Below are positions 51,130-63,169 of a DNA stretch of 64,000 bases, one piece after another (the stretch's first letter is position 1; every line of letters begins with the position of its first letter). A model generated the notes under the pieces. That model saw only the letters and a program-made list of their open reading frames with translations. It was not told the DNA's origin and searched no databases. A program made the position numbers and the translations under genes. This DNA is from Athripsodes cinereus. Taxonomy: Eukaryota > Arthropoda > Insecta > Trichoptera > Leptoceridae. The stretch covers positions 10,031,122 to 10,095,121 of the forward strand of contig OX388327.1 of the NCBI GenBank assembly GCA_947579605.1, given 5' to 3'.

Positions 51130-52940
51130 CCCACAAAAAATATTTGTCAAAATATTTACCCATTTCTCAATAATATTTGCATTTGATATAGACAGATTAA
51201 TCAGCTAATGTTAGTTTATTCTGGTCTTGTATTTATCATAACACCCAGAGGACATAAGTTATAAAAGGTTATCAAACTATTATATTAATACAGTATAGGT
51301 ATCTACTAACTTAACCTCCTACAATATGTATTATTAAATAATTATACAACACACGCTATTGGCCACATAACAATCCTCGCCAATGTTTAAGTCCATTTGT
51401 TATTTTATATGTATGTATACATATTTAGTACAACTTCTTATATATACAAAACAGTCACCCTTCAACACTCCTGTCAGGAACACAGGACAGTAACCAGCCT
51501 TCATAGAAACGGTGCATTGTGATAGGGGACGTTTAGATCGTCAGAAACCTTGTGTGCTTTTTTAGCCAACTGCCATTGAACATTCCCACAATATGACCCA
51601 GTCAAGATCATCGTCTCTCCTGTATTACGTCTTATGTATTTTTGTATATTTGCTTGTTTATATACTTATAAATTACCTACTATTTACGGCGCTACAAACA
51701 GGCAAGTTAACAAGGAAACCAATGCCTTCTGTGAAAGCTTACACTCTTTTTTACATTAAGATTGAAAGAACCTCAGCACATCCGAATATCTCGGGAGTCT
51801 TCAACTCCTATTTATACGTGTTTGCTGATCATCCTTTTTCCCATAGAGGCGGCTTAAAGGGTAAACCAAGGGAAGCCGCCCCGTGGAAGTGTTGTGGTAG
51901 TACTTATTTAAGAAATCCCGGATGAGAGAAAAATAATAAAGTACAAAACAAAAAAAAAGTTAATACACATGCGTGTGTGACGAGATACTTAAAATCAAAG
52001 TTAAGTTTAATAAACCAATTTAAACTATACATAATATGTACAGATGGCAAAGATAAAGTTTCAAGAAACATATTTGTCTGCTGTTTTTTTTACATTAGTG
52101 AAAATATTTATTTATTTATTTATTGATACATCAACAACATCAATATTAACAGTTTTGCATACTTAGCACTTACATCCAACTTTATTTAATCTGATGAGAG
52201 CAGAAGCTACTGAAACCCGCAACCAATTATGTTCCGTGGAAGTACTGTACAAAAGTGTTTTATTTTTACAAATTTACCACGAACTTCCACTATAAGTAGC
52301 ACCACTAATTGACAATATTGGTCATTCTTACTTTACTATTAGAAATATTTTCCATAAGTATGTCCACAAAAATAGTGTAATTTTATTTTAAATTATTAAT
52401 TTTAGTAAGTATTTTATTTTCAAAGGGAAGGCGGGTTTGATGCTTGGCTATGAATATACATGTGTACAAATAACACGTAACATTAACCCATTCATTCATT
52501 CAACCGAGTAAAATGTGATAATTACAAACTTCTATCTTTATTGGCACAATATACCTACGAATAAAATACTTCAACTTAATAACAACTTCAGTTCAGCAAT
52601 GATGAGATATGCTACTCATCCTGAATGTCATGTTTTTACTATAGCATGAAGATGATGACTTTAAAATCTTTATCACATAGAGTTAGTACACTGTTAACCC
52701 AAATTGTGTGTACCTAATACTTTCATAGTATATGACAGGGGTCAGAACCAAACCGTAACCGTAACCGCATCTGACTCCTAAAACCCTTTCCCCTATACAT
52801 GTGCACGCGGCAGTGTGTGTATGTTCTACTTTTTTTTATTATTATGTGTCCATGAGTACATTGTTGCCTGCATGTGCCTTTTTCATTTGCTTGCTTTATA
52901 TTGTATTTTTGTTTTTTTTTTTATATTTATAATATTACTG
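51130..52940. other. no gene seen
   Basis: The longest frame here (51593-51925, +) starts with a hydrophobic stretch but has no recognisable domain or splice context, and its end lies in repeat-like GC-rich text. I do not call it a gene. Confidence 0.4.
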
Positions 52941-53009
52941 TAGATATGTATATTTATGTCTGTTTTTTTTTTTTTTTTTTTTTTTTTTTTATTTTTTTTT
53001 TATTTTAAT

Positions 53010-53150
53010 AACCGGGTTAGTTGGAAGACATCGCATTTTAGCGATAAACTCGCCCTCTGTGCATTGAATTGTATAAATGGTATTTTCTATGTTAATTTAT
53101 ATTATTGTAAACAATGTACAGTGAAGAATAAAATAAATAAATAAATATAT
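53010..53150 (+). mobile_element. LINE 3' end
   Basis: GGGTTAGTTGGAAGACATCG, GCGATAAACTCGCCCTCTGT and AAACAATGTACAGTGAAGAA, ending in AAATAAATAAATAAAT. It is preceded by a long T run (52960-53000). Confidence 0.7.
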
Positions 53151-53224
53151 GTAGTTACCTAGTTTACGGACCACTATGTCCTACGAAATGCGAACTTTTT
53201 ATATTTCCAGATCTGCAGGGCTAT

Positions 53225-53365
53225 TTTATTTATTTATTTTAATCTTTTTGCTCATCATCATTATATAAAAGTGTTAATAAATCAATACAAAATTTAAAAT
53301 ACTAAGACGATATGCAGTGGCGAGATTATCACTCTGAAGTGATTTCTTCCGTCTAAGCACGACAC
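53225..53365 (-). mobile_element. LINE 3' end, second tail family
   Basis: GCAGTGGCGAGATTATCACT and TGAAGTGATTTCTTCC with a TTATTTATTTATTTT side match the copy at 26210-26365. Confidence 0.5.
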
Positions 53366-53636
53366 AATCTTAATCTTGTCTTGATCTTAATTACCTATGT
53401 ACCTATTTGGGGAGCGAAGGGACTATAGTCCAAAATACCGCGAGATTGGTATGCGCGTATTTTTTACTAGTCATTTCACGCGTCATAGGACTCGTAGGAT
53501 TAAAATCCAGACAAGATTAAGATCATATATACAGTTTGTTTTTTTTTTTAGAATTGACATGATGCTGTTGATATGTTGTAATTTTATTCTATGGTTCATG
53601 TGACACAATGTGTTTAATTTTTATTTTTATAATTTG

Positions 53637-53900
53637 ATTTTAATAAATAAAATATAAAAATATATTATTGAACACTGTTTAATCTCCACTATGTTAGGTT
53701 GAATACCGAACGTTTTCGCCTATACTTGTAGGCATCTTCAGGGAAACTGAAGATGCCTACAAGGTGATGGTTTCTTAACTATGGTGATGGTTTCCCTGAA
53801 GATGCCTACAAGTATAGGCGAAAACGTTCGGTATTCAACCTAACATAGTGGAGATTAAACAGTGTTCAATAATATATTTTTATATTTTATTTATTAAAAT
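53637..53900. repeat. 111-bp perfect palindrome with hammerhead-like core
   Basis: 53637-53747 is exactly reverse-complementary to 53790-53900, separated by a 42-base spacer. The plus strand of the right arm reads CTGAAGAT, then GCCTA-CAAGTA-TAGGC, then GAAAACG. The order CUGANGA, short stem-loop, GAAA is the conserved core of hammerhead ribozymes. The spacer contains a further partial copy TGAAGATGCCTACAAG. Both the palindrome and the ribozyme-like text are reminiscent of Penelope-like element termini, but no coding region supports that. Confidence 0.7.
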
Positions 53901-54104
53901 TAAAAATGGATTTCCACAGCGTAAACACAAAAACTCTTGAATTATTTATAATTTGAAGTGATGCAGTATATTTTATTTTTGTTTTGAGTTTTAATTTGAT
54001 ACGATGGTGGTGTTGTGCAATTATTGTTTGTAACTATGCATTAAAGGCGTAAGCCGTATGTATTATTATAAATAAATAAATAAATTAAGATTGTGTCAAG
54101 AGTA

Positions 54105-54325
54105 ATCCTGCTGATTTATACAATATACTGGATAAAATTAATTTTTAACTCAATAGAACGCTGGAGAAAACGAAATCCATCTGTTCCACCACTATTAATA
54201 CCTCACAACCAAATTATACTAAATAAATGGGATCTCAAATTTATCTCAAATGAATTTTCCGTGTATTCTCTCACAAAGGCCTACAATCTTTTTGTAAATT
54301 TTCGAATACAGTATTCTGTTTGAGG
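54105..54325 (+). pseudogene. possible LINE ORF2 remnant
   Basis: The frame includes ERWRKRNPSVPPLLIPHNQ followed by LNKWDLKFI, similar in layout to the P-rich WD segment found between the reverse-transcriptase and the C-terminus of some LINEs. Support is weak. Confidence 0.3.
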
Positions 54326-55089
54326 CCGGAATTTGTAGAATATCTCGTGATACTATACCATCATGGCATATCCCACAAACGGGGTAGCCAGCAGATCAGA
54401 TGCATTTATGTACCGACAAAAATTAAGACATCACGTTTAAGACATTTAATAGCTCTGATTCATCAGAGTGATGAGGTAAATCACCCATCCTGAACGTCTT
54501 TAATTTTTATTAGCACAGAGAGGACAACTTGTATATTTCCATATGGCAGATAATTTGCTGGCTACTTCTGTTGTGAGATATGCCTTATTGGTCCGAATCA
54601 ATGAATATGTAGATAATTATATTATATTATTTAACTATGGTGATGGTGTATTATCGGTACATTTTAGTTTGACATTCCTATAGCCCTACAAATTAATACA
54701 TTTTTTTTTAATATAAACGTGTGTTAAAATTGATGTATATAAGAATTTGTGAGTTTGCTTCCGCGTTCATTTCTCATATACATTTTTTATAGTATGTTCA
54801 TATGTTAAGTTTATTATGCAATTTACCAATCAAATTATTGCCTGCTGTATTTAATTTAGTGATCTACAAGTCTCCGTAAAGATCTACTACATACCTACTT
54901 GCTGCTTTATTATTTATTATGTTTGTGGATCAATTTAAATCTATTAAATAATCGTGTTCGTTCGTATATAAGTATGTTTATTTGTATCTACTTTATGAAC
55001 ACCGTTATCAGGCAAGACAGAGATAAAATAATACACCCTATACAAGGTCCTCCATTACACGGTGGATGTTTTAGGCAGACATTATAAAT

Positions 55090-57170
55090 ACTAAATTTTA
55101 TTTGTATTTATTTAGTAAAACTCCATGTTCATCGAAAAATAAAATGTAGTTGTGCACCCACTATTAAAGTTGGAGTTTGAAAAAACTTACATGTCGAAAC
55201 TCGAACCACTTTAATAAAGTACATTATTTATTTTCTGATTATAAATATTACATGTTTTCAGATTTGTACGTAAGTAAATCGAATATTTTTATTACAAAAC
55301 ATTTATTTATTTATGTAATAGACGGCCAAAAAATATGCAAAACAATTTATATTATAAAAAAAACAAATAACTTATAACTAAGCACCTATAATTTAATCCA
55401 AGGAAAAGAAAAAAATTCTTAGTAAATTGAAATAAACAAAAAAATAATATTAGCTATGTAAGAACCAAGTACAAAATTCTGGAGATACGTCAAAATCCTC
55501 CATTATTTAACATGTCAGGAAAGTATCTACTGATGTTATCTGATAATGTTAATTTGACACAAATTCACGTTTATTTCCTGAGTGCAGCCGGGTTCAATTA
55601 CACTAGTTGATCAATAAAAATATGATTAGGTATTTTTAAATAAATGTCTGATAATAATTATCAGACTATATTTTGATATTAATAATAAATTATATAATAG
55701 AAATAAGAAAGTTGACCCTGTAAGTACATAATAAGATTAACGCTAATCACAATAAGTAAATACCTTATATTACATTCTTGATAGATAATTTATGCTTTGT
55801 ACAGCACACGTGTGTTTTTAATGGGTGTATATTATATAGTCTATTAGTTATTAAAAAGGCATATAGACGTCTGAAATTTACGTAGAGGTACGATTTAAAT
55901 ACCAGTGGTACGATATAGTAACCCGGTCTGCTATATCGTACCGATGACTACTTTTTTTCAAAACTATTTTTTATAATGTTCATGTCACTTTTGAACTTCT
56001 TGGAATACATAGTTAGATAGCCAACTAAATATTCTTTCATTTGGTATATTCAAATGTTTACCATGATTTTTAGTTTTTGCAAAAAATCACTTCTCGCAAA
56101 ACCGGTACAATTTAGCCAATCTTCCCCTTTTAATAAAACAAGATATACAGTTATTCCACTGTTCACATTATTAATTTTGCGTGACGATGAGAGCTGAAGT
56201 TCTTGAAAGCCGACTTACGAAGTTCGCAAAAGTAACTAAGTCAACAGCGGAACAACTATTATCCTTTCTCACACACTGACATTATCATTCTTCCAACTTT
56301 GTGTCTGATTAAAATTAATCCTAGGTGCGCATTGTGTCAATTTACGGTGTTAATTTATAATTTTGTGCTATCGTAATAGGTAGATGTATAGTACCTACAT
56401 AATGATACCATCTTCACATAATGACTTTATTTTTTAAAGAAGCCAAGGTTGTTATGAATAAATAAATAAATAAAATGTAATCGTACCTATACTATTTAAT
56501 TATGCGTTACATAATAAAATAGTAATTATTAATTAATTAAAGTGTAAGCAGTAGTAGATAATTATCTGCGCAACTGTCTGCGCAAGTCGGATTGATCTAT
56601 CATTACATTTTTAGGTAGATCTGATGTCGGTAATATTTTTACCTATTGTTTAACACAATATGTACCTATGAATCTGCAGTTCTCATCATAGATCTATTGA
56701 TAAATTTATCATCAATAACAGATTATTGGTACCTATTATAAAATAATCAATGAATGGAATGAATAGATTCATTAAATTTGCAAGATAGATCCAATAGATA
56801 GAGAAGGATACGTGACAAAGTATTATAATGAAATTAATATCCGCGAAGTTACATTTGAAAATACACACATTAATACTTTCGTATAAATGTCCTCAATGGA
56901 ATTGGTAATAATATAAGACAGATGTCTTATCCTCTGTGAAGGCTTTAGGCTGATAACATTTTAAATAACCTTTTTTTAAACGCGTCGGCAGACTACGCAC
57001 ACCAATAGACTATAGAGATCAGAAAAACAGTTGTGTATAGATCAGTAGCAATATTATAGAGAGAAACAAAAACTTGGTAGAGAATGAATAATTTATATTA
57101 GATTGGTGCAGGAAATTAAATCGATGATGAAGAAAATAATCAAGTAGATGTCATCAACGACAAATATCAA
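55090..57170. other. no gene seen
   Basis: About 2 kb of AT-rich DNA without a supported frame or a repeat family I can name. A few GGTACGATATAG-type strings occur near 55890-55950. Confidence 0.45.
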
Positions 57171-57684
57171 TAAAACGTGGTTTCTACCACTCATCCTGGA
57201 TGTTTTTTATTGAACGAAAAAGACTATTTGTATATTTATCAACATGCGATAAGTCTACTAGCTACCCCACTAGATAATTTTAAAGACATATAGATAATAC
57301 CTGTGTACCAGTGGCGTGCCTTCCATACATGCAAAAAAGCATCGCATACCTACAAAAGAAAAGCTGGGTATTGTCTGAAATCATTAAACAAAAACGATGA
57401 GATCGTGAAATATCTCAATTTTCCTATAACAAATTGTGGAAATAATAAAAAATTGCATCGCGAAAGCATAACCCATATAAATAGTCTATAATCCCGCCAC
57501 TCCTGTATCTTATTATATAAGTGAATTTTCTCTCAGATGACCACGACTATTCAAGTCCATTATAGAATACTAGACGTGATATAATATATATATCTAGATA
57601 ACTTGCTGCACAGTTAGCTATCACTAAGTTAGATACATAGTTAGATATTGACTATAGGTTAGTTGCTGTTGCATATTATAGATA

Positions 57685-58216
57685 CAGTGGTACCTCGACA
57701 TACGACATTAATTCGTTACGCAACCTTGCTCGTATTTCAAATTACTCGTATCTCAAAGCAAATTTCCCTATTGGAATTAATTGAACTGCCATTAATCCGT
57801 TCCAGCCCCCAAAATATCAACCCAGTTATTTTTGTTACGTGTTTTTGAATAAGAAAAATGTATTTATAAATGACAAATATTGTACAAAAACAGAACAAAA
57901 GAGAATGTAAAGAAATGAACTACAATTATAAAGTGTTATTTTCGCATTATTTTCGTCACTGCTTTTCTCTTGACTGGTCTTTGCCTTTTCGCCACGCTTT
58001 TCTCACTTTCACCTGTAGGCAGTTTAAAAAAAACATGTCCAAGGAAGTTTGTTTCTTTCTCCTTTTCAGAATGTTCCGGAAATGAGTTAGGAAAGTGTCA
58101 TTAAACAGCTCGTATCTCAAATTTTGCTCGTATTTCAAAACGGAAAATCGCTCGCTCGACGGCTCGTATCTCATAAAACTCGTATGTTGGGGCACTCGTA
58201 TGTCAAAGTACCACTG
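57685..58216 (-). mobile_element. Tigger/pogo MITE with transposase tail
   Basis: It starts CAGTGGTACCTCGACATACG and ends CGTATGTCAAAGTACCACTG, flanked by TA. CTCGTATCTCAAA motifs repeat subterminally. The minus strand (about 58110-57956) encodes LFNDTFLTHFRNILKRRKKQ then TSLDMFF, the conserved Tigger C-terminus. The length is 532 bp. Confidence 0.85.
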
Positions 58217-58509
58217 TACTTACATACTATGTACATACGTAGGTACGTAAATACTGCAGGTAGTAATAATCACATTATAATACATACATAAGTATACATA
58301 TAATTTTATATCTCTACTATCACTGAGATAGTATTAATATTGACTGAGAACTGTTACTCGGTTCCACCTAGGAATTACTAAACTTCTTTTTATTGACATC
58401 GAAGTATTTTCGTTTTGTTTGTCTTCCAAAATTATATGGAAAAAAATATGAATCAAAAGAATATAAATCACCTAAATTTTGACGTAATTTAAGAGTAAGT
58501 ACATATACT

Positions 58510-59385
58510 TAGTGATGTGAGTAGAGAAAATTCTCCTCTGATGGAAGAGATATTTCTCTATGATTTTTTTTCCATGGGGATTCCCCTATTCTTTATTGAT
58601 TTGGCGGTAACGCGGCGGGATTCCCCTACAAAATATATGAAAAAATATCCGGTATCGACATCACTACGTGGCAGTTCTTCACAGGCAGTGACTAGAATAG
58701 TGCAAGATGGGCAAGAAGGAATTTATATTTAGATATTTTGTCGAAGAAACGGCAGGAAGCAAGCCACAACAATACAAGTGCAAGTTTTGTGGTGCCAAGA
58801 CTGCCAAGTATGTAAAAAATGTAACAAGACAGGCCAATCATCTTGTAAAAAGTCCAAACAACAATTCTCCTCTGATGGAAGAGAAATTTCTCTCCATAAC
58901 TTTTCTTAGTGGTATTATGACCCTCCTCCCAGAACACTTCGCAGCCAACCTGATTTTCTGAGTATATTCTTTTTACACATGACCATTTTTTGATATTTAT
59001 TTTATCTATTTACCTACATATATTCACGGCCAAAGCCTTTTACATGTAAAACCCCTGTATACTTACAATACAAGTATACAAAGGTACGATCACTTTAAAA
59101 AAAGACACATTTCATGATTACATTTTTTTTTTAACATTGTAAAAATGATCAATAAAAAATATATTTGCCTCAAAATATACCATAATTAATTGTAGCCATA
59201 TTGGTGATAAATTGCCTCAACATTTGTACATTGTTATTGATTGATTGAATTAAGTACTGATTTATTATTATTATACTGTTAAATAAAAAAAAAATTCTCG
59301 GAAAATTCTCTACTTCGAGAAATTTACCGAGAAATTTCTCGGTAAATTTCTCCAAAAAATATTTCTTGAGAATTCCACAACACTA
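58510..59385 (+). mobile_element. hAT deletion derivative with BED zinc-finger start
   Basis: It starts TAGTGATGTG and ends CACAACACTA, with the 8-bp duplication CATATACT at 58502-58509 and 59386-59393. The forward frame 58707-58961 begins MGKKEFIFRYFVEE and carries YKCKFCGAKTAKY then ANHLV, the start of a BED-type zinc finger (C-x2-C...H), the DNA-binding domain at the N-terminus of hAT transposases. It then runs into a second copy of the subterminal sequence (TTCTCCTCTGATGGAAGAGA at both 58529 and 58864). The catalytic part is missing. Confidence 0.87.
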
Positions 59386-59455
59386 CATATACTTACCTAA
59401 TTTAAAATAATTTTTCAATTAGGTATCTGATAATGACTTTTGTAAGTCGAAACCA

Positions 59456-59640
59456 GAGCCCGTAGTCATAACACATTTTAGCGTTACGTTTTCGTTCGAA
59501 TGCAGACGACGCCGACGTTGCGAGATCGTGTTAGTTTTCGTAGCTAAAATACACAAATAGCTACGAAAATTGATACGTTCTCGCAACGTCGTCTACATTC
59601 GAACGAAAACGTAATGCTAAAATGTGTTTTGACTAGGCCT
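59456..59640. mobile_element. palindromic MITE
   Basis: GAGCCCGTAGTCATAACACA at the left and TGTGTTTTGACTAGGCCT at the right flank long arms with GTTACGTTTTCGTTCGAATG mirrored by CATTCGAACGAAAACGTAAT. It shares the GAGCCCGTAG end with the 154-bp elements and the arms with 49724-49914. Confidence 0.75.
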
Positions 59641-59879
59641 ACTGGTCACTGCATTATTAAAAATAGTAAAACTTTAACCATATGTGTTTCTTTACATAAA
59701 TTAATTTGGAATTTTACAGAATAAACGTCAATATTAAAATTTATGTTTTTTTTAAGTCGTTATAGGTATATGTATATCGCGTTAGTACAAATAATACAAA
59801 GTTATTAATATATCACTTTGGGACTAGCTCGATCTGTGTAAATTGTCAATATATATATATATATTGAGATGATACGTAC

Positions 59880-60045
59880 AGTAGCCCTGAGAAAGGCTTT
59901 TCTAGTTGGTCTTGAGAAAGACCGTTGGCTTCTGCCCGACGTTTGGTGCAGGATTCAACCTGACATCAGCTGGGGCGTAGAGGGGCGATGGCAGGCTTCG
60001 GCGGCGCGGGTGTCGTGAAGGCAGCAGGCGTCGCCCCTTGCTCAT
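59880..60045. repeat. GC-rich insert within an (AT)n tract
   Basis: About 165 bases, clearly GC-richer than their surroundings, sit between (AT)n at 59852-59868 and (AT)n at 60046-60065. They contain CTTGAGAAAGACC, GGCTTCTGCCCGACGTTTGG and GGATTCAACCTGACATCAGC. The order parallels the palindrome at 53.8 kb (CTGAAGA...GGC-GAAAACGTTCGG...TTCAACCT). Confidence 0.45.
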
Positions 60046-60065
60046 CATATATATATATATATATA

Positions 60066-60540
60066 TGGACAATTTGTAAAGCGCCGTTTACTCATAACAT
60101 GACCTCAAGGGCGCCGTTTATCGTATCCATCATATTTTATATAACATGATCATGATTTTATAATACAAAAATATGTCAAAAAGATGAGACAATTTTTAAA
60201 ATGAAAGCATTATTTTTAAATTTTCCTGCTGAAGGGGCCCACATACTATGACATATTATAAATATACAAACATACATACATATTTAGTAACGGACTCAAA
60301 TAAATAATATTATCATATAATGTAGAATATTATTACGGTAATAGTCAATCTCTTATGTTAACTATCTGCTTTTACTTTCAACCAAGTTCAAGTACTGACA
60401 ACAAGTTACTATTGATTATAAATATGTACATGTATTTACTTTATACATATAATCTTCTTATATCAATGGTTTAAGCATGATAGCTGCATACAAAGCACGT
60501 AAATAACCTATATGAATGGGTCTTCATATATATATTTTAA
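60066..60540. other. no gene seen
   Basis: AT-rich DNA with two GCGCCGTTTA strings (60080 and 60112). Nothing else is recognised. Confidence 0.4.
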
Positions 60541-60707
60541 TGTATCTGGGTTTTTGTTATAAATCAGTATACCACCTTATATACCTACCATTCACAGTGA
60601 GCTAAAAATCTGTGCCAAGAAAGGGGAGTTTGCCGGAACCTGGGATCGAACCGCGCACCTCTTGTGGATGAAGCCAAGACTACGTCTAGGCTACCGACGA
60701 ACTCAAA
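60541..60707 (-). mobile_element. tRNA-derived SINE, copy 3
   Basis: Box B GGTTCGATCCC and the body/tail shared with the copies at 2.9 and 4.4 kb, in reverse orientation, ending CCGACGAACTC. Confidence 0.75.
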
Positions 60708-60709
60708 AT

Positions 60710-61540
60710 TGTATAGATATGACTCTAGCTTTACAGAGAAATGGGGCGAACTATCTTTAATGTATTGACTAGAAATGCTATGGAAAAATTGATAATGCGG
60801 CCAATCTAATTTTGCGATCAAACAAGGCTTGAAAGACATTATTAGTTGATTTTTGTGATTTTTGTAGAGGCCTTTTTATGGCTTTGTCGGTTATATAGGA
60901 CCTTCTTTAGATATGTCTAAAGTTAACTGTGATTAAATGAAAAATCTAGCTTATCTACTTACAAAGTAGTTTGACTTCCCTAGTTAAAACCTTAGTTATC
61001 TACTCACAGAACGATTTTTTTTCCTATGGTTCACGTCTTCAACATAATTTATCTGGGAATTAATTTATTTTTACATTCAAAATGGATAGAGGAAACTTGA
61101 TATTATTATGAGGAATATTTTAATCAGACACGTAGAATTATAAAAGTAAAAAAGTTCGTAATGGTCAGGCATGAAATTGGATTAATCCTTTGTGAGTGAG
61201 AGTGAGGTTTAACATAGTCACCTAGTATAACTCTTACTCCTCATTTGATAGTATGTACACTTATAAGTTAACTTATTACGGATTACTGTTAACAAAATTT
61301 GTTATATGATTTAGATATATGCAGACAAAAAGTAGATTTATTATAATTACTCAATATTATCTTCACATTAGGCAAATAGTTGTAAACAATATAGTATACC
61401 TAAGTATGTAATAGTTAGATTAAGTCAGATGTACGCTTAACTGACTGAGTTACACACCATAGACTAACACCATAACAGTAATAATAGGAGGTACACTGTT
61501 TAGTATAACATTAGCTATACCTACGCAAAGTAGGTTCAAC
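60710..61540. other. no gene seen
   Basis: AT-rich DNA without a supported frame. I can name no repeat here. Confidence 0.45.
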
Positions 61541-61546
61541 ACAATA

Positions 61547-62623
61547 CAGACGATTCCGCTTAATTGGGACACCGCTTAATTGGGAAAGCCGCTTATTTGG
61601 GACAAATCTCAAAGAACAGAAACCAAACCAAGTAACCAATAGTAAATTTTATGATTATTGTAACACAGTCTGTTGTGTTGAAAGCTGGATTTTCACTTGC
61701 TCAGAAGTGTGGATGTCAAATTGTGTGTTTCAACCGAACTTCGATAGAGGGACGTAGCATAGGAAATCGTCTTACATGTGAAAGTATTTGATGATTGTAA
61801 TATATATATATAACTTTCAAAAATTCTGAAAACATGTGACATGCATGATATAGAGGAATTGGGAACGTTACCGGGTTTAAAGAGTACTCTTAACCAGCCT
61901 TGTGTCGATTCGTAAGCATCGAGACTCTGTATCATGCTATCCTTAAGGAAGTTCACATTGATGTATCTACCACGTACACACGGTATATATAATATACCTA
62001 ACTAGTATGTACCTAATTCATTAGGTTGGACTAGTGGTTAACACACTCGCCTTGCAAGCGAGGGGTCGTGGGTTCGATCCTCAGACTAGGCAAAAATATT
62101 AATGTCCATTTTTCTGAGCAATTCAATGTGTACGAGTCATCTATAGTAGTTTAAAACTTAATTAGTAAATTTTATGTTTAATTGGGACCAAATTCAGCTT
62201 AATTGGGACAGTAAATTTAAGATCATAGCTCATATTATTATCTTACACATAGTGAAATGTTACAAAAACAAAAGACAGACTACTACTCATTTTTGCATTG
62301 AATTAAATTGCATGTACCTACCCAATTATTTATTTTAATTAGGATTTTTTTTTTCTTTAAAGTTTATATTACATATTTGTAATTTATATGATAATTTATA
62401 TTACCTAAATGTAATTTTCAGTTTCCAAGAGTATATAAAATAAAATTATTGAAAAAAATATGCAATGTTTAATTTTATGTGTATATTACTGGTTAATTGC
62501 CTTAAATGCCATAACCAAATATATGAATATAAAAAAATGTGAAATTCGCTTAATTGGGACAGCCGCTTAGTTGGGACAAAATGCCCAAGTCCCGATGTGT
62601 CCCTAATTAAGCGGAATCGACTG
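61547..62623. mobile_element. pogo-like element with CTTAATTGGGACA repeats
   Basis: It starts CAGACGATTCCGCTTAATTG and ends TTAAGCGGAATCGACTG, with TA on both sides. GCTTAATTGGGACA is repeated three times at the left end, again near 62193 and twice near the right end. No transposase frame is visible; a tRNA-like piece is inserted at 62028. Confidence 0.78.
62028..62094 (+). tRNA. tRNA-Ala(TGC)-like sequence, probably SINE-derived
   Basis: Box A TGGACTAGTGG and box B GGTTCGATCC are well preserved. The anticodon arm CTCGC-CTTGCAA-GCGAG pairs fully and presents TGC. The T stem pairs at four of five positions, but the acceptor stem pairs only about five of seven with wobbles. It lies inside a transposon (61547-62623). 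A decayed tRNA or SINE head is more likely than a working gene. Confidence 0.45.
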
Positions 62624-62649
62624 TACTTATACATAGAGATAGGTATCAT

Positions 62650-62765
62650 TGTCTGGGTTAGTTATTGGAAGATTTTGCGATAAACTCGTCCATTATCATT
62701 TTCTGTTCCAATATTATGTTTTGTTTATTGTAGATTTGTTTGAGTAATAAAAATTTATTATTTTT
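62650..62765 (+). mobile_element. LINE 3' end
   Basis: GGGTTAGTTATTGGAAGATT and GCGATAAACTCGTCCATTAT with a final AATAAAAATTTATTATT. Confidence 0.5.
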
Positions 62766-63169
62766 ATTGTCTACCCCGATAGATAAAGTATTGGGAAGAC
62801 ACATCACATCTCATACAATTATAATAATTAATACTACATACAAAACACAATTCACTAATCATAAGTCAACATACCGATCGCCAGTTCCATGGGCCGATGC
62901 GTCGATTCGAAATTTTCTCAAAATCCTAATATTACCCCACTTTTCCTACACTCCCCCCTCCCATCAGAAACATCATTTGTGTGATACATTCAAACATCAC
63001 AATGAAACATTTAAATACCGTTTAAACATCTTGCGACAAAGTATGTTTCCTATATTGAACACCTTATATTTATTGGCACTACGAAAACATTCAGTTAGTC
63101 TACTGGTTACCCCACTTGTGGAAAATGCCGTGATGGTAGACATAGATAGATACTTACTTCTGATGGCCG

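Noticed and set aside
51593..51925. 110-codon frame with a hydrophobic N-terminus
   Set aside because: The hydrophobic stretch resembles a membrane segment, but there is no promoter, splice signal or known motif, and the 3' half is repeat-like.
52190..52216. CTGATGAG...GAAAC hammerhead-like string
   Set aside because: The core words are present but stem II pairs only through a bulge, and no stem III or cleavage triplet can be placed downstream; chance is likely.
62028..62094. functional tRNA-Ala gene
   Set aside because: The acceptor stem is poorly paired, the sequence is within a transposon, and a SINE head or decayed tRNA explains it better.
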